DNA of 64,000 nt from Charina bottae (GCA_023362775.1 JALMGJ010000001.1:59861501-59925500); one strand, 5' to 3'. Shown: positions 21,259 to 34,264, counted from the stretch's first letter. Numbers and translations: made by a program. The notes: generated from the sequence alone by a model not told the origin.

Positions 21259-21828
21259 CTGCAAATCTTGTATTTTAGTTCTGATTATCACCAAAGCTAT
21301 AACCTTCACTAGCAACCTCGTGTCTTTGTTTGAAAATAGTGCTGACTGATGTTGCAAGCAATTTGGCAATATTAAGATTGCTGAAGTTCAAGTGCTTACA
21401 GGAATGGCAAGGCAGTCAAAATTTAGCCATGGATTGTCTTGTAGAATTTATAAAGAACTATGATAGTGCACTCTGTCAAACACAGGAACCTCTGGAGTAT
21501 ACTAGAGCTAGTCTGACTCAAAACCTACTTGAGAAGGATTGGTAACACTGGATAGGCAAATGCCTAATTACTAATCAACCTATTATCCATATGGTCTTTG
21601 CTTGCAAGATCATGTTTCAGCTTGATTAGCATTTTGGGGAAAACTAATTACTTAAATTTGCCTTAAGTTTTGGTAGCAAAATGACTAACTTGAAATAGTG
21701 ACTAGATTCTTAAAACATGCTTAGTTCATTATTGGCAGTTTGGGGGGGGGGGATAGTAAATAGGATTTTGAGGTTAAGTTAGTAATGTAATTGCCCATAA
21801 GCGGTAAAGTTATACTAGAGGGGAAAAT
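21259..21828. other. probable 3' UTR remainder of the retrocopy, then unique sequence
   Basis: No gene is seen. The sequence just after the SINE could continue the retrocopied 3' UTR, but no poly(A) tract or second target repeat marks its end. A G run is at 21741-21751. Confidence 0.35.
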
Positions 21829-22168
21829 TTATTTATTTATTTATATTTATTTATATTTCCAACTTATATCACCGCCCATCTCCCTCCATTCCGGAGGGGA
21901 CTCTGGGCGGTTTACACCAAGCCAGCAATTAAAACATATAAAAATTTATAAAATAGAATACATAATTTAGTTAAATATATAAGATCCAAGAGGCTCTGAT
22001 GTTAGGTTTTAAAGAGCTCTACAGAGCAAGCCAACCCCAGGAGGAGCTATTACTCTCCCCATCCCAAGCGAGGTGGCAGAGCCAGGTCTTCAGTTGTTTC
22101 CGGAAGGTCATAAGTGTGGGGGCTAGCCTAACCTCCAGGGGCAGAATATTCCAGAGGGCGGGTGCCAC
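21829..22168 (-). mobile_element. L2-like LINE 3' end, minus strand
   Basis: The left side is the (TTTA)n tail and the inverted gagatgggcgg motif. The right side encodes APALWNILPLEVRLAPTLM and FRKQLKTWLCHLAWD on the minus strand, the last coding residues of the L2 ORF. The copy is 5'-truncated at about 22168. Confidence 0.85.
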
Positions 22169-22374
22169 AAAATAAACTGCATCTGGATCTTTATAAGCTC
22201 TAGATTTAACTAAGCAAGTATCTATGCAGAACAGGGGCACAATACAACTTGATTTGGCAATAAACACTCTTGAACAAAGCACAGTCTTGTTATAGTGGTA
22301 AACAACTACATGTCTCAAGATCTAGGGCCACTAGGAAGCTGAAGCATTCTAGCTTATTGTTAAAAGTCTAATCA

Positions 22375-22477
22375 TGTGTTGTTGTTTATTCATTCAGTCG
22401 CTTCCGACTCTTCGTGACTTCATGGACTAGCCCACGCCAGAGCTTCCTGTCGGCCATCGCCATCCCCAGCTCCCCCA
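22375..22477 (-). mobile_element. BovB-type LINE tail fragment (second lineage), minus strand
   Basis: The reverse complement matches the last ~100 bases of the plus-strand element ending at 24545 (ctggggatggcgacggcc, catgaagtcatgaagagtcgg, aagcgactgaatgaataaac). A 7-bp direct repeat ctaatca flanks it (22368-22374 and 22478-22484). It forms an inverted pair with the end of the large copy next door. Confidence 0.85.
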
Positions 22478-22504
22478 CTAATCACTAATATTCCTAATTA
22501 ATAT

Positions 22505-24545
22505 GCAGTGGAGGTGAAGAATAGACTTAAGGGACTAGATTTAGTAGATAGGGTCACGGAAGAACTATGGACAGAAGTTCGCAACATTGTTCAGGAGCCG
22601 GCAACCAGAAACGTCCCAAAGAAAAAGAAAACCAAGACGGCAAGATGGCTGTCTTCTGAGACACTGGAAGTAGCCCAAGAAAGAAGGAAAGCAAAAGGCA
22701 ACAGTGATAGGGGGAGATATGCCCAATTAAATGCAAAATTCCAGAGGTTAGCCAGAAGAGATAAGGAATTACTTTTAAACAAGCAATGTGTGGAAGTGGA
22801 AGAAGATAATAGATTAGGAAGGACAAGAGACCTCTTCCAGAAAATTAGAAACATCAGAGGTAAATTCCAGGCAAAATGGGTATGATCAAAAACAAAGATG
22901 GCAAGGACCTAACAGAAGCAGAAGAGATGAAGAAAAGGTGGCAAGAATATACGGAAGATCTGTATAGGAATGATAATAATATTGGGGTTAGATTTGACAG
23001 TGTGGTCAGTGAATTAGAGCCAGACATCCTGAAGAGTGAGGTTGAATGGGCCTTAAGTAGCATTGCTAATAACGAAGCAGCAGGAGATGACGGAATCCCA
23101 GCTGAACTGTTTAAAATCTTGCAAGATGATGCTGTCAAGGTGATGCATGCCATATGCCAGCAAATTTGGAAAACAGAAGAATGGCCATCAGATTGGAAAA
23201 AATCAACTTACTGTATATCCCCATACCAAAAAAGGGAAGCACTAAAGAATGTTCAAACTATCGAACAGTGGCACTTATTTCACATGCCAGTAAGGTAATG
23301 CTCAAGATCTTGCAAGGTAGACTTCAGCAATTCATGGAGCAAGAATTGTCAGATGTACAAGCTAGGTTTAGAAATGGCAGAGGAACTAGAGACCAAATTG
23401 CCAATATCTGCTGGATAATGGAGAAAGCCAGGGAATTTCAGAAAAACATCTATTTCTGTTTTATTGACTATTCTAAAGCCTTTGACTGTGTGGATCATAA
23501 CAAATTGTGGCAAGTTCTTGGTGGTATGGGGATACCAAGTCATCTTGTCTGCCTCCTGAGGAATCTGTATAACGACCAAGTAGCAATGGTAAGAACAGAC
23601 CATGGAACAACGGACTGGTTTAAGATTGGGAAAAGAGTACAGCAGGGTTGTATACTCTCACCCTACCTATTCAACCTGTACACAGAACACATCATGCGAC
23701 GTGCTGGGCTTGATGAATCCAAGGCTGGATTTAAAATTGCTGGAAGAAACAACAATCTCAGATACGCAGATGATACCACTTTGATGGCTGAAAGCGAGGA
23801 GGAGCTGAGGAGCCTTATGACGAAGGTGAAAGAAGAAAGTGCAAAAGGTGGGTTGCAGTTAAACCTCAAAAAAGCCAAGATTATTGCAACCAGCTTGACT
23901 GATAACTGGCAAATAGAGGGAGAAAAAGTGGAGGCAGTGACAGACTTTGTATTTCTAGGCTCAAAGATTACTACAGATGCTGACTGCAGCCAGGAAATCA
24001 GAAGACATCTACTTCTTGGAAGGAGAGCAATGACAAATCTTGATAAAATAGTTAAGAGCAGAGACCTCACACTGACAACAAAGGTCCGCATAGTTAAAGG
24101 AATGGTATTCCCCGTAGTAACCTATGGCTGCGAGAGATGGACCATAAGGAAGGCTGAGCGAAGGAAGATACTGTAGATGCTTTTGAACTGTGGTGTTGGA
24201 GGAAAATTCTGAGAGTGCCTTGGACTGCAAGAAGATCAAACCAGTCCATACTCCAGGAAATAAAGCCAGACTGCTCACTTGAGGGAATGATATTAAAAGC
24301 AAAACTGAAGTACTTTGGCCACATAACGAGAAGACAGGATACCCTGGAGAAGATGCTGATGCTAGGGAAAGTAGAAGGCAAAAGGAAGAGGGGCCAACCA
24401 AGGGCAAGATGGATGGATGATATTCTGGAGGTGACGGACTCAACCGTGGGGGAGCTGGGGATGGCGACGGCCGACAGGAAGCTCTGGCATGGGCTGGTCC
24501 ATGAAGTCATGAAGAGTCGGAAGCGACTGAATGAATAAACAACAA
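22505..24545 (+). mobile_element. RTE/BovB-type LINE, long copy with RT domain, frameshifted
   Basis: Coding sequence runs through four overlapping frames (22508-22885, 22876-23298, 23154-24176, 24215-24538). In order it holds the linker (NRLGRTRDLFQKIRNIRGKF, GKDLTEAEEMKKRWQEYTED), then RT motifs FIDYSKAFDCVDHNKLW (about 23459-23509), VQQGCILSPYLFN (about 23638-23676) and YADD at 23763-23774. The RTE C-terminal region follows (FVFLGSKITTDADC, MVFPVVTYGCERW). Three frame breaks, near 22880, 23170 and 24170, make it inactive. The 5' endonuclease domain is missing. The 3' end reads gaagagtcggaagcgactgaatgaataaacaacaacaac. That differs from the other BovB tails here, so it belongs to a second lineage. 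Confidence 0.93.
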
Positions 24546-24619
24546 CAACATAATAATTTGAGCCTGGTCCTTTGTGAGAACTGAGTTAATTTGTTTGATA
24601 ATTCATGTGTTTGTTTTCT

Positions 24620-24880
24620 TGGCTATCCATGGTATTCTCAAGAGTCTTCTCCAACACCAAAGTTCTAAAGCCTCAATATTCTTTCTATCCTGCTTCTTGA
24701 TAGTCCAATTTGCATTTCCATAGAATGTCACAGGGAAAATCATCGCCTACACAATCTTTGTAGGTATAGACATATCCTGGCATCTGAATATCTTTTGCAA
24801 GACTTTCATTGCTACTCTACCAACTACAAGTGTGCAGCTTATTTCTTAACTGCTGATTCCTTTATTGTTGTCCTAGAGGA
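24620..24880 (-). mobile_element. older RTE-like LINE fragment, minus strand
   Basis: Minus-strand sequence resembles the C-terminal region of RTE elements (text around caagagtcttctccaacacc, tagtccaatttgcatttcc and acaatctttgtaggtatag parallels the BovB copy at 1258-1980). It is heavily decayed with no open frame. Confidence 0.55.
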
Positions 24881-26267
24881 GTACTTAAATAGAAATCAAC
24901 ATGTCAGATGTTAAGTAGGCTTCATAGACTTAAATAATGAGTGAAATGTCACTTACCCAATATGTTAGCCCTAACTAGGAAACATGGCAATGTATTTCTG
25001 GAACTTGTCTTCAAACTTAATGTTATTTCACAGGTGCATTACAATCTGGCAAGTACTAGCTCAGGGAATTACATCCTGAAAGAGCTATGAAAGTACCATT
25101 ATTCTGAAAGAGTAATCCAGTCTCAAATCTTAAGTCTTTCAGTAATAATCTCTCTTAGAGACCTATAACGTAACCTAGCTGATATCAACATGAACCAATG
25201 GAGTTCGATATTTTTCAAATTAGGTTTCTAGTTAGATTTGGTGCCTCTAGGCCCCTTTGTTGGGGGAATGGCAAATTAAAAGATGAGGGAAAAGAAGGAG
25301 AGGGGTCTCAGTAAAGTGTTAAAATTGGGTTTTCTCACCCCTCTTTCTTTCCCTTCCTTTCACTTCTTCAGAAAATGTTAATTTAATTGTGATACTATCA
25401 CTTTGATGACAATACGACAAGACAGACAAATTTGATTGTATTCTCCACAGAGCAAAGCATATGCTACTTGGGAGACGTTGACAGAGAGGAGGACATAAAA
25501 CAAATGGAGTTCATGAATATACAATTTTTATTGTACACAGTAGTGACATCCAAACTTCAGAGAATAGGTGGGTGAGACTTATGCTTTCCTATTGAGATTA
25601 ATTTGTGCATTTTTAAAGTGCCAACTGAAAATGTTACAGTTGATGTTAAAATGTTGGCATGAGTAAGAATTTTTTTTCACAAGATGAATAATGCATTTAA
25701 TAGCCACAAGAAGTTCATGTCTGGTAGCACTTCTTAAAAGTATTTTTGCTGTTGTTGTGTTATAAATTATATAAACTTAATTGCAATTATAGACCTATTT
25801 AGGTAAAGGTCAAGATAGTAGAATGATTGGTTATAAACTAAAAGGGAAATTGATAAATGTATTCCCTTGGCAATAGTGTATGAATTGAGTTTAGGCAAGA
25901 TAATGGGGGGAGGAACATAATTCTATTTCTACTTTAATATAATATTGCAAGTAAAAACACACACATTAACAAGTGGTAAATTAGATTTGTCTAAGTAAAC
26001 ATGTCTGTACAATAGCAGTAGTGTTGCTGGGTAAGGATAATATGAAAGTTAGGAACTGCATGTAAATGGTACCAATTCATTTTCATAGAAAGGAAGAGGT
26101 GGGAGATATCTTTCTGAACAATTACCTCTGAGGGACCTAGTCTATTCTTTGTTGAAGTGCACATTAAAGAAAGAAGATACGAAATTTCATCTATCTGTTA
26201 ATCTATTTTGCTCTAAGAAGTTAGCATGAATTCTTTAAGTCAACTCCCCAGACGAGTTGAAATTCAC
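24881..26267. other. unique sequence, no gene seen
   Basis: AT-rich non-repetitive DNA. No coding frame or known repeat is recognisable. Confidence 0.4.
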
Positions 26268-26608
26268 TGTCCCGACCCCCAACCATTATAATCAGCCAGC
26301 ACAGTCAGGTCCAATAATTCCTAGATAGTATTCCCTTCATCCTCAGGGAGTTTAGCCAATGGTCATGGTATGTCAGGGAGATAACTGATGAAGGAGGGGG
26401 CTCCCTCCAGGGGGATAAATGCATGTGCAGTACTGAATCACTTTGCTTTCCTCGCAAGAGGCTGAAGAAGGCACCGCCCTAATTTCTTGGGCCCTTTCTC
26501 TGAGCATTACTAGTTCATTAGCTGGATTCTGTCTAGCAGAGTAGAACAATAAAACACTAGAGACTGTACACCAAGTCTCAGTGTGTTTCTTCACTCGAAG
26601 TCAGGACA
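26268..26608 (+). mobile_element. possible solo LTR
   Basis: The 341-bp segment begins tgtcccga and ends tcaggaca, a short imperfect inverted terminus of the TG...CA type. It contains a polyadenylation signal (aataaa near 26550) followed about 20-60 bases later by a GT-rich stretch (cagtgtgtttct), which is LTR-like order. I did not find a matching 4-6 bp target duplication, so the call is tentative. No internal retroviral genes are present. Confidence 0.4.
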
Positions 26609-26717
26609 TGATAGCTGAGAAAGATGGGAGTTGTATGTCACTTGATCTTATCTAAAATTAAGAGCACACAAACTATCATGTGTATATGTAGGAATGAGTA
26701 TATGTTTCAGTATAGCC

Positions 26718-26741
26718 GTGTGTGTGTGTGTGTGTGTGTGT
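26718..26741. repeat. (GT)n microsatellite
   Basis: Twelve GT units in a row. Confidence 0.95.
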
Positions 26742-27767
26742 CCTTTGAAGAAAGGAACCTCACTGGAGGTTTTGATTGGCTCTCCTTAAAAGACTCATTC
26801 AGATATGCATGATTATCTTTCATTGACTTCAACTATGAGAGATGATGAGCAGATTTGATTAAGCTGTCACAGATGAATCAAATCTTTTTCAATAGAGAAA
26901 GTTAACATACTTTGTGGAATGTCATCAACTGTGGAGAAATCAAATGCAGTCATCTAATCATTGAGTGATGTACATACATGTTTAATCAATTATTAGGAGG
27001 TATATCAGTCAAAAGGCTTGGAAGCAATCCACATAGAACAAGACAGAATCAATGCTTTTGTTGGCACAGATCCTTTAACATACAGTTTAAACAGAATTTT
27101 TGCAGGCCACAAATAGGCCCACTTCTATATATGCTTAGGTTACATGTTATGTAGAACATCTGTCTAGTGGCCTTTTTAAGCCCCTTAAGCAAAAACACTG
27201 AGCTTTACCTAAGGCTACCAGATCTGGGCTGCAAAAATTTAGACAATCTCTAGATGGCAGAAAGAAATATTTAAAAAAAATCTATCTCTTTACTGTCATC
27301 TAGTGTTGTCTGGATTTTTGCAGCCCAGATATAGTAGTCCTACTTTACTTGTTTCCATGTAAATCAAGAATCATGTGTGTTTTCTTCCTACCCTAAATTG
27401 GACAGGTTCTTAGGAAATGTAACTGCACCAAAAGCCATTGTTTTTATTAAATCTAAATTCTTGAGAAGATTGCTGAAGGATTTCCAAACTGACTCATTAA
27501 GGCTAAAAAACAGTTATGTTTTATTCAGTCACCCTAAGTACAACCTTGTTTCCAGACTTCACCAATTCTTTCTATCCTGAACCAGAAGAAACCCCCTGCA
27601 AGCCCATTCCCCAGACTTCCATTAGAAAGCTCTCAAGGATCAAGGTATTGTTGTTGTTTTTAAATCAAGTCTACACCACTTTGAAGTAATGGCCACAATA
27701 TTTTGAATAGAGTCAGAATTTGGGGTTAGTTGACTCTACAAAGCTGCCTTATATACTTGACCGGACA

Positions 27768-27806
27768 GCCCATCTTGATCAGTGCTGCCCACTGATCAAG
27801 ATGGGC
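27768..27806. repeat. perfect 17-bp hairpin
   Basis: The arm gcccatcttgatcagtg (27768-27784) is exactly inverted at 27790-27806, with a 5-base loop ctgcc. No promoter or terminator context suggests an RNA gene. Confidence 0.8.
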
Positions 27807-29029
27807 ACTAACTTTTTCCCAGCTCTTCTTGCTACCTGAAATGCTTCCATTGGATTTTACTGGATGCTGTATTAATAAAAGTAGCCAAGTAACTGAAAGA
27901 CCCTCAGTACTGATAATAAAAATGTAAATGTACCCTCTGAAATATGCTGAACATTTTTAAAGCAATGTCATTTACCAAGAGATCCTGGTTCTGGTCACTT
28001 GGATTTTTGGAGGGCTTGCTAGAATAGAGAACCTGCTCCATTTGCTTTGTAAACTAATAACCCTCCCCACAAGCCCCATCAATATCCTTTCCCATTCCCA
28101 AGTGGGCCATAGTAACACTTCTGTGGGAAAATTTGCAGAATGCCCATATAATTCATTGTTTAACTTGCCTAGCAATTAAGGGTGCCTGAGGCAGCCAGGC
28201 AGCTTCCTATTCCACTTGGCTGACTGTTAAGCATGACCTCTCTTCCCCTTTCCCCCCCAGTTCAGAACTCTTCTCATCTTCCAAAATTATGTGAGAAATG
28301 ATTTTTCATGCTATTTGCATGTTTTAGCACATCCATCATTATCATGTGCACTGACAGCTTTATACTTCAGCTGTGACAGAGCTTGAAAAATAGTAGGCCT
28401 ATCAATCACTACATTGTAGGTTTCCAAAATGAGAGCTTTGCAGCTGACATTTTCCCTGTCCCTTCCCTTTTGTCTGCTTTGCTTTTCTTCACCCACAATC
28501 AGTGGCTTTTTGTCATTGTTGTTTAATTACACAAAAGATGATTTGGGGTGATAGCCAAATGTTGGAAGACATCTATTCCCAACCTTTCTCCTATCTTTCA
28601 ATTGTATTTTTTTGCCAGTCTTGCTTTGCATGTTCTGGGGGGGGGGGGAGGACGCTATCAAAAAGGATGACAGGTTTTGCCTAAATCTGTTTCTCTCAAA
28701 CATTACGTTGTAAAAAATAACTTGGCTCTGGCTATTCTACTTATATGAATGCACCGTAATTCTCTTATGGCTAGTTTTGTTCTCCAAGTGCAGACTTTTC
28801 TCTGGACAAAAGGTACAATCCACGCATGAGAGAGAACAAGAAAACCATCAAGGTTTGTCCAGCTAATTATTTTTAAGAAAGAAAACCACCCTCAGGATGC
28901 AAATACATTTAAAAACAAACCACCCCAAATTGTCTGGGCATGCTGAGGGCCACAGAGCACTGCTAACAGTAGCAGAAAAGAAGAGTGTGAAGTGGAAAAC
29001 CTGAGGAAGGGGGATTTAATAGAAGATGG

Positions 29030-29480
29030 AATGGACATCTAAACAAGAACCATCTATATTGTAAGATCCAAAATGCCCGCTATTATTTCCGAATCTTTAC
29101 AAGATAAATACCAAATTCAGTTCTGCTCATGTGTGTTAGAAAATTAAGGTTGCCAAATAACAGCAAAATTTAATTGAGAATAATTAGATGTCAATTAGAT
29201 GATTTCGTACTTTTAAAACAGCCCTTTCTATGTTATTGAGTCTGACTGACATTGAGCAGCATGTTTGTAAACAGAGAGATGTTGTTCACATACACTCAGT
29301 GATTGGAAAGGATGGGAGCACTGCAGGTGTAATGAGCTGTCTTCAAGTTACACTTTGAGTGCACAGCCATGAGATTTTATTGCTCATGAGCTGCTTACAA
29401 TTAGTCTTTTAGGCCGAGGAATCAGGTCAAAGATTGCAATTAAGTGGATCCCAAGGTTAATTTATCTCACTTTTTAAAAA
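29030..29480. promoter_or_regulatory. candidate conserved noncoding element
   Basis: Non-repetitive block dense in homeodomain-like cores (aataattagatg, tcaattagatg, acaattag) with a forkhead-like tgtaaaca. It is inferred from texture only. Confidence 0.25.
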
Positions 29481-31279
29481 TCTACATCAAAATCAAAATC
29501 TTTCATTTGGCAACGCTGATGTGCCAACTCTTCACCTCACATGGGCACTGAGTTGTTTGGCAAAAATGGGTTATTGTAATCTTGTTACCCTCAGATTTGC
29601 ATATCAGCTTAGGATTCAGCCTACAAACTAGAAAAAAAAATAATTTTTCCCAAGTGAAACAATCCATTTTTGAGATTCTTCAAAGGTCAGAGATCCCCCA
29701 CCAATTTTTCCTTCCTAGCTACCTTTCTTCTTTTGTCAGGTGAGGACCAATCCATACTTCCCTGCCCCCTTCAACTTTCTTCACAGCTTTGCAATTTCTT
29801 GGCTTCATTTCTAACTTCAGAGTAGTTAATTCACAATGTTGGGCAGCAAATTGCTATTCTAGGTTTCTAGAGTAACAAGCTTTCTCCCCCTGTCCATCAT
29901 AAAACAAACATCTTTCAAAGATCTGCTTTACAACAGTGAGACAGGTTCCAAAGGCTATGCAACTTCCTCTCCCACCCCACCTCCAATTGCTCTGATAACC
30001 AAGATACTTTCATTTGTTTACAACAGGTGACTTATGGGGTAGGGGAGGAAGGCTTGCTTTAAAAGGATAACACCCCAGAAAATAAGCACCAAGATCACAA
30101 TAGACAAGTATGCTGGTGAAAAAGGAACAAAAGCAATGGGGAGAAGGGAGAGAAAGAATGGCTATTTCTTTCACTGGATGTTATAATCAGAGGGCACTGA
30201 AAGGTGAATGAACTAAGGAAGAACCATCCAATTGGCCTTCTGTCTGTACTTTAGAAAGGTTTCATAGAAAAGACCGAAGAATTGATTCACTGTGATGTTG
30301 GATTTTAATCAAAGCAGAGGATAAGTCAACTTTTTAATCAAGATTTTCTGTAATGGATTATTTTCCTAATTGGATGGGTACAGGAGACAAACACATAGAA
30401 CCTAGTGCTCTTTGGCATTCTTTAAATATTGGTAAACTTTCAATCTCAGCTGATTGTGAGATAAAATCTCTACTGGAATAGGGCACTCTTGGAGGTCACA
30501 CATTCAACTCGTAAAGCTATGCAGTGAACAAGAGCCAGGCAAGTATTATCTTAATTCAGTGCTGTAATTAAGACAGTTCTCCTTGCTTAGACAGTTCATT
30601 GATGGGTTAAACTCTGAAGGACACCCCACAGGTTACAAATTTTTAGACAGAAGCAAAATACATGGTAAAAGGCAACCAATATTAGTCATTTTCTGCCTTA
30701 TCCCATCAAATCAGTGGGACAGATTAGGTATGCTAAATCTTATTTGATTCCCTAGAATGGAATTAAATTATTCTCACAACCAAGAGGTGTTATAAAATAC
30801 AAAACCTGTAGGATATTGGTAGTATGCCTGGTATGGTGCAAGAAAGAGCAGCAGCTCTATCATCACCCTACAGAGTGAAATATTCTGGGGCTCTGGATTG
30901 GCCATACTTACCCAGGTTCGTCACTGAGCTCTCTTCAGATAGAAAGGACTTTTTATTTTAACATAAATTTTGTCTGAATAATAAGAGATTCCTGGCTTTT
31001 GTATGTTTCTGTGTTTTTCTTGGCTCCGACTCCTTGCTACCTCATAGCTATCTCTTATTCAGTCCAGCTGGTCTAGCCTATCTTTTGCTGGATTATACGT
31101 GTACTTGCTTACTATCTAGCAATGTACATACCATGTCCAATAGTATAAGACATATTTTGTTGGGGTTTGATATACCCAGGAATTTACAGCTAGATATAAA
31201 TTATATTGAGAGGCTTGATATTTAGGTGAAAGGGGAAATATTCTGCAGAGTCACCCAATTAGCAGCCATTGTAGGGATG

Positions 31280-31555
31280 ATGTGTCAGTGTGTGACTCAT
31301 ACAACAGGTGCTTAGAGTTAAGTTGGGTGTGGTGGATAATGAGAGTGACCTATAAGGTGATTGGTCAGTTTATATATAAATACAGAGATGTCCTGTATTC
31401 TTTCTTCTCATTTATTCTCAATTTACCTCGCGTATGCTGTATCGTTGGTTTATCATTTGTTACCTGTGTGGAAGTGATCTGTAAATACGTATGTATATAA
31501 GTAAATAGGATATTTGATATAACTTCTGTTTGGAGTCTATTTACTGCATAGTACT
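31280..31555 (+). mobile_element. possible LTR-like segment
   Basis: Starts tgtgtcagtgtgtgactcat, has a strong TATA-like box (tatatataaatac at about 31369-31382) in mid-segment, and ends near tatttactgca. Layout and length would suit an LTR, but I could not establish exact ends or a target duplication. Confidence 0.25.
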
Positions 31556-32079
31556 TGGATCGCTGATGCCTAGGAGAAAAGCAGGCCGCTCCATCCGCTC
31601 GCCTAAGTCCTAAGGTGTAGCAAGGAGGTAATTGCATGAAGAAAGATCCCCGAAAGTGGTTTTTTTTTTCCTGTAAAGCACATACTGTAAGTGTGGTAGG
31701 GAAAGCTGCAAGGGGGGGGGAGAGCATCTTTTCTATGAAACAGGAGAAGTTTTGGTCAGAAGGAAAATTTAGATCTACAGAAAATACCTCAAGATCCTGT
31801 TAGGTTTTGCCAAGTTTTTACCAGTAACAATTTCATGGTTTGAGGTGGACAGCATTTTCACAACTTCACCTACCAGGTTTACATAGTTGTACATTGTTTA
31901 CATAGTAACCCTTCTAGTTGAAGGCTTCTCCTACAAATGTTCACCCTCAAAGTCTCTGGAAGAGCCAAAATCATGTGAACAATGTCAGCAATGAATGGAA
32001 AAGGCATACCCTCAATGACCACTTAGTAATAACTCTGGAAGAGTAGCATTTGAATAGGCTGTTGTAAGTATTGTAGGTT

Positions 32080-32116
32080 CTCTCTCTCATTCTCTCTCTC
32101 TCTCTCTCTCTCTCTA
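32080..32116. repeat. (TC)n microsatellite
   Basis: A CT dinucleotide run with one interruption. Confidence 0.95.
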
Positions 32117-32973
32117 GCTTTGATATCATTTTTCTTAAATGAAAGATTTTTTTCTCATGGAACTCCTGATCAATACAGGCAATAGATAATGTCACAAATT
32201 TGATGTCACAAGCAGATTTGAATGCATAGATTATGCCATAAAGCCAAATTAGAATCTGGTCATGTATAGACTTCCTGATGGACAGCAGACAGCCAAACAG
32301 ATTTGACTATGTGGTTATTTCTCAAACTCAAATCAACAAATCCTTCTTGCCTTTACTTCACTGATCTACTGCAAAACTTCTAAAGAAGAAAACATATTAC
32401 ACAAAGCATTATTTTTTATGAAACACACTTCTCCAGTTCAGCTTAGTCAACCTTTGTCCTCAGGTCTACTTTATCCCTACTTACTTTTGTTTCTGCTTTC
32501 TAGACACGTCCCTCTGATTACTTCTCTAGCTTTGCCTCTTGGCTCTTTTTGACCATACAATTTATGTCTCTTTCCCAACAAACCACCTTATCCTTCTCCA
32601 CAACAGCTCTACTGTTAGTCACTGCATTCCTTCATCCTATGTCAAGATGCTGCATAATGTGGTTTTACCAGGGCCCTTTTGAAAAATTGTATAGAAATGT
32701 TCCCTAATGGGATCACGGTTCTCATCAAACCTTTAATGAGGTCAGTGAGAACAGCAGTGGTGAGATTAAGGCCATTCTCCCCAAACCTTGTCTTTATTTT
32801 ATTTTTTTCTGAATAACCAAAATCTGCCAGATTGGATTTTGAACAGAAAGAGCATCTACTTGCTACAGGAGTATTTAATGTATGAGTGATGGTGCTATTC
32901 CTTGATTAAAAGTAGACTTTCTTCAGGCAAAATCAAAGCTTCACTGAACCTTCACTGAATAATACTGGTACTG
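32117..32973. other. unique sequence, no gene seen
   Basis: No coding frame, RNA gene or transposon is recognisable. Confidence 0.4.
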
Positions 32974-33256
32974 GTAGCCAGTGTGATATACTGCCGTACC
33001 ATGAAGTCTACACATGTACAAAAGGGTGGGGCTTGGATCGTGAGACCGTGCTGCCCATCATGCCACTGGTTGGATTAGAACTGAGGATACCATGTTCAAG
33101 TCCACCCTGAGCAATGGAAGCTCACTGGATGACTTTCGGCCAGTTTTTCTCAGCCAATCTAACCCACAGTTCCTTCTTGTGGGAAAAAATAGAAGAGAAT
33201 GATATGTATACCATCCTGAGCTCCTACAGGGAAAGGTGAGATATAAATCTAACATA
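32974..33256 (+). mobile_element. CORE/MIR-like tRNA SINE interrupted by a small repeat
   Basis: The head text agccagtgtgatata and the later text ggttggattagaactgagg, caagtccaccctgagc, ggatgactttcggccagtt, then gctcctacagggaaagg and gagatataaatctaac follow the order of a tRNA-derived CORE-type SINE. About 70 bases (roughly 32990-33060) between head and anticodon-like region do not belong. They resemble the acaaaaggg.gggcttgg repeat found at 44880 and 50190. Confidence 0.55.
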
Positions 33257-34264
33257 AAGAATATAGTTCCACAGATACATTTCTAAAGACAAGATGGCTC
33301 TTATTTCTCCTCTCTTATTTACAGTGATCTCAAATATTTGGGACGGTTACACTTTTCAATGTTTATGTCTAATTCCATTATAGAATTTCCATTCAGTTTA
33401 ATGGTTGAGTTTTAGAACTGGCTGGGTTTTTTAAAAAAAAAAATTGGTTGAGAAACTTTCAAAAATATTGTTTAGGATACTTTAAAAAAAAAACTTTGCA
33501 GCCTCTTATAAAGAATAGTCTAATCCTTTACTGCAAAAAAATGCCATCAATGTAATATTGTACCTGTGGCATTACCTCTTAAAATGATACTTTTAAACCT
33601 CTAGGTAAATAAAATAATAGTATTCTAAATCTAATAAAACATGACAACAGATATCAGAAAATATTATTTTTTTTGCCAACCCAACTGGTAAGCTACTTTA
33701 TGTGACACTTTCAAAAAAGTGTGTCTCTCAACATTGTGTCTGAAGGGGGCAAATTGTTGGTTAGGGAACATCGATGAGGATAAAAAGGCCCTCTGTGTAG
33801 GTGACATGTTGTCTGCTCATCTAGGGCTGCATTTCATCTTATTTCTGTTGTCATAGAACCTGAGGCTAGTACTTGATGCAATACGAGATTTGTCCCCCAT
33901 TTCCACACACACACCTTTCCTGTCTCATTCAATACTTCTTTTCTCTTATTGCACTGTACAAGTGGGTGAGGGAATCCTGTAGAACTAAAGATCATTTAGC
34001 TTTCTGATAAGTATTATTAGCTATATATTGAGAAACCTGAAGTTTTGACTCCTCTTTTTCCCATCTTGAAGTAAAAAAAACCTTTATTTTTTCCCACTGT
34101 TCTTCAACTCTTGAATGCTATGTTGGGATGGTGAGTGCTAGTTTGCACGTAAGCTGAAAATATTTTGTAAACCACCAAACCATGTTTGGATGTTGAATAT
34201 ATATCGGTATAATCTGCTTAATGTAGATTCATGAATGTTAATATTTATTCTTTTTTCTTCTGTT
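33257..34264. other. unique sequence, no gene seen
   Basis: AT-rich with several short A runs. Nothing coding or repetitive is recognised. Confidence 0.4.

Larger units (their letters stand above)
26742..32079. other. long unique stretch, no gene seen
   Basis: More than 5 kb with few recognisable repeats and no convincing coding frame. It contains a perfect hairpin at 27768-27806, possible conserved noncoding blocks (28900-29480 and part of 30200-30720), and a possible LTR at 31280-31555. The phrase agctgccttatatac near 27740 resembles an old amniote dispersed repeat but is too short to assign. Confidence 0.4.
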
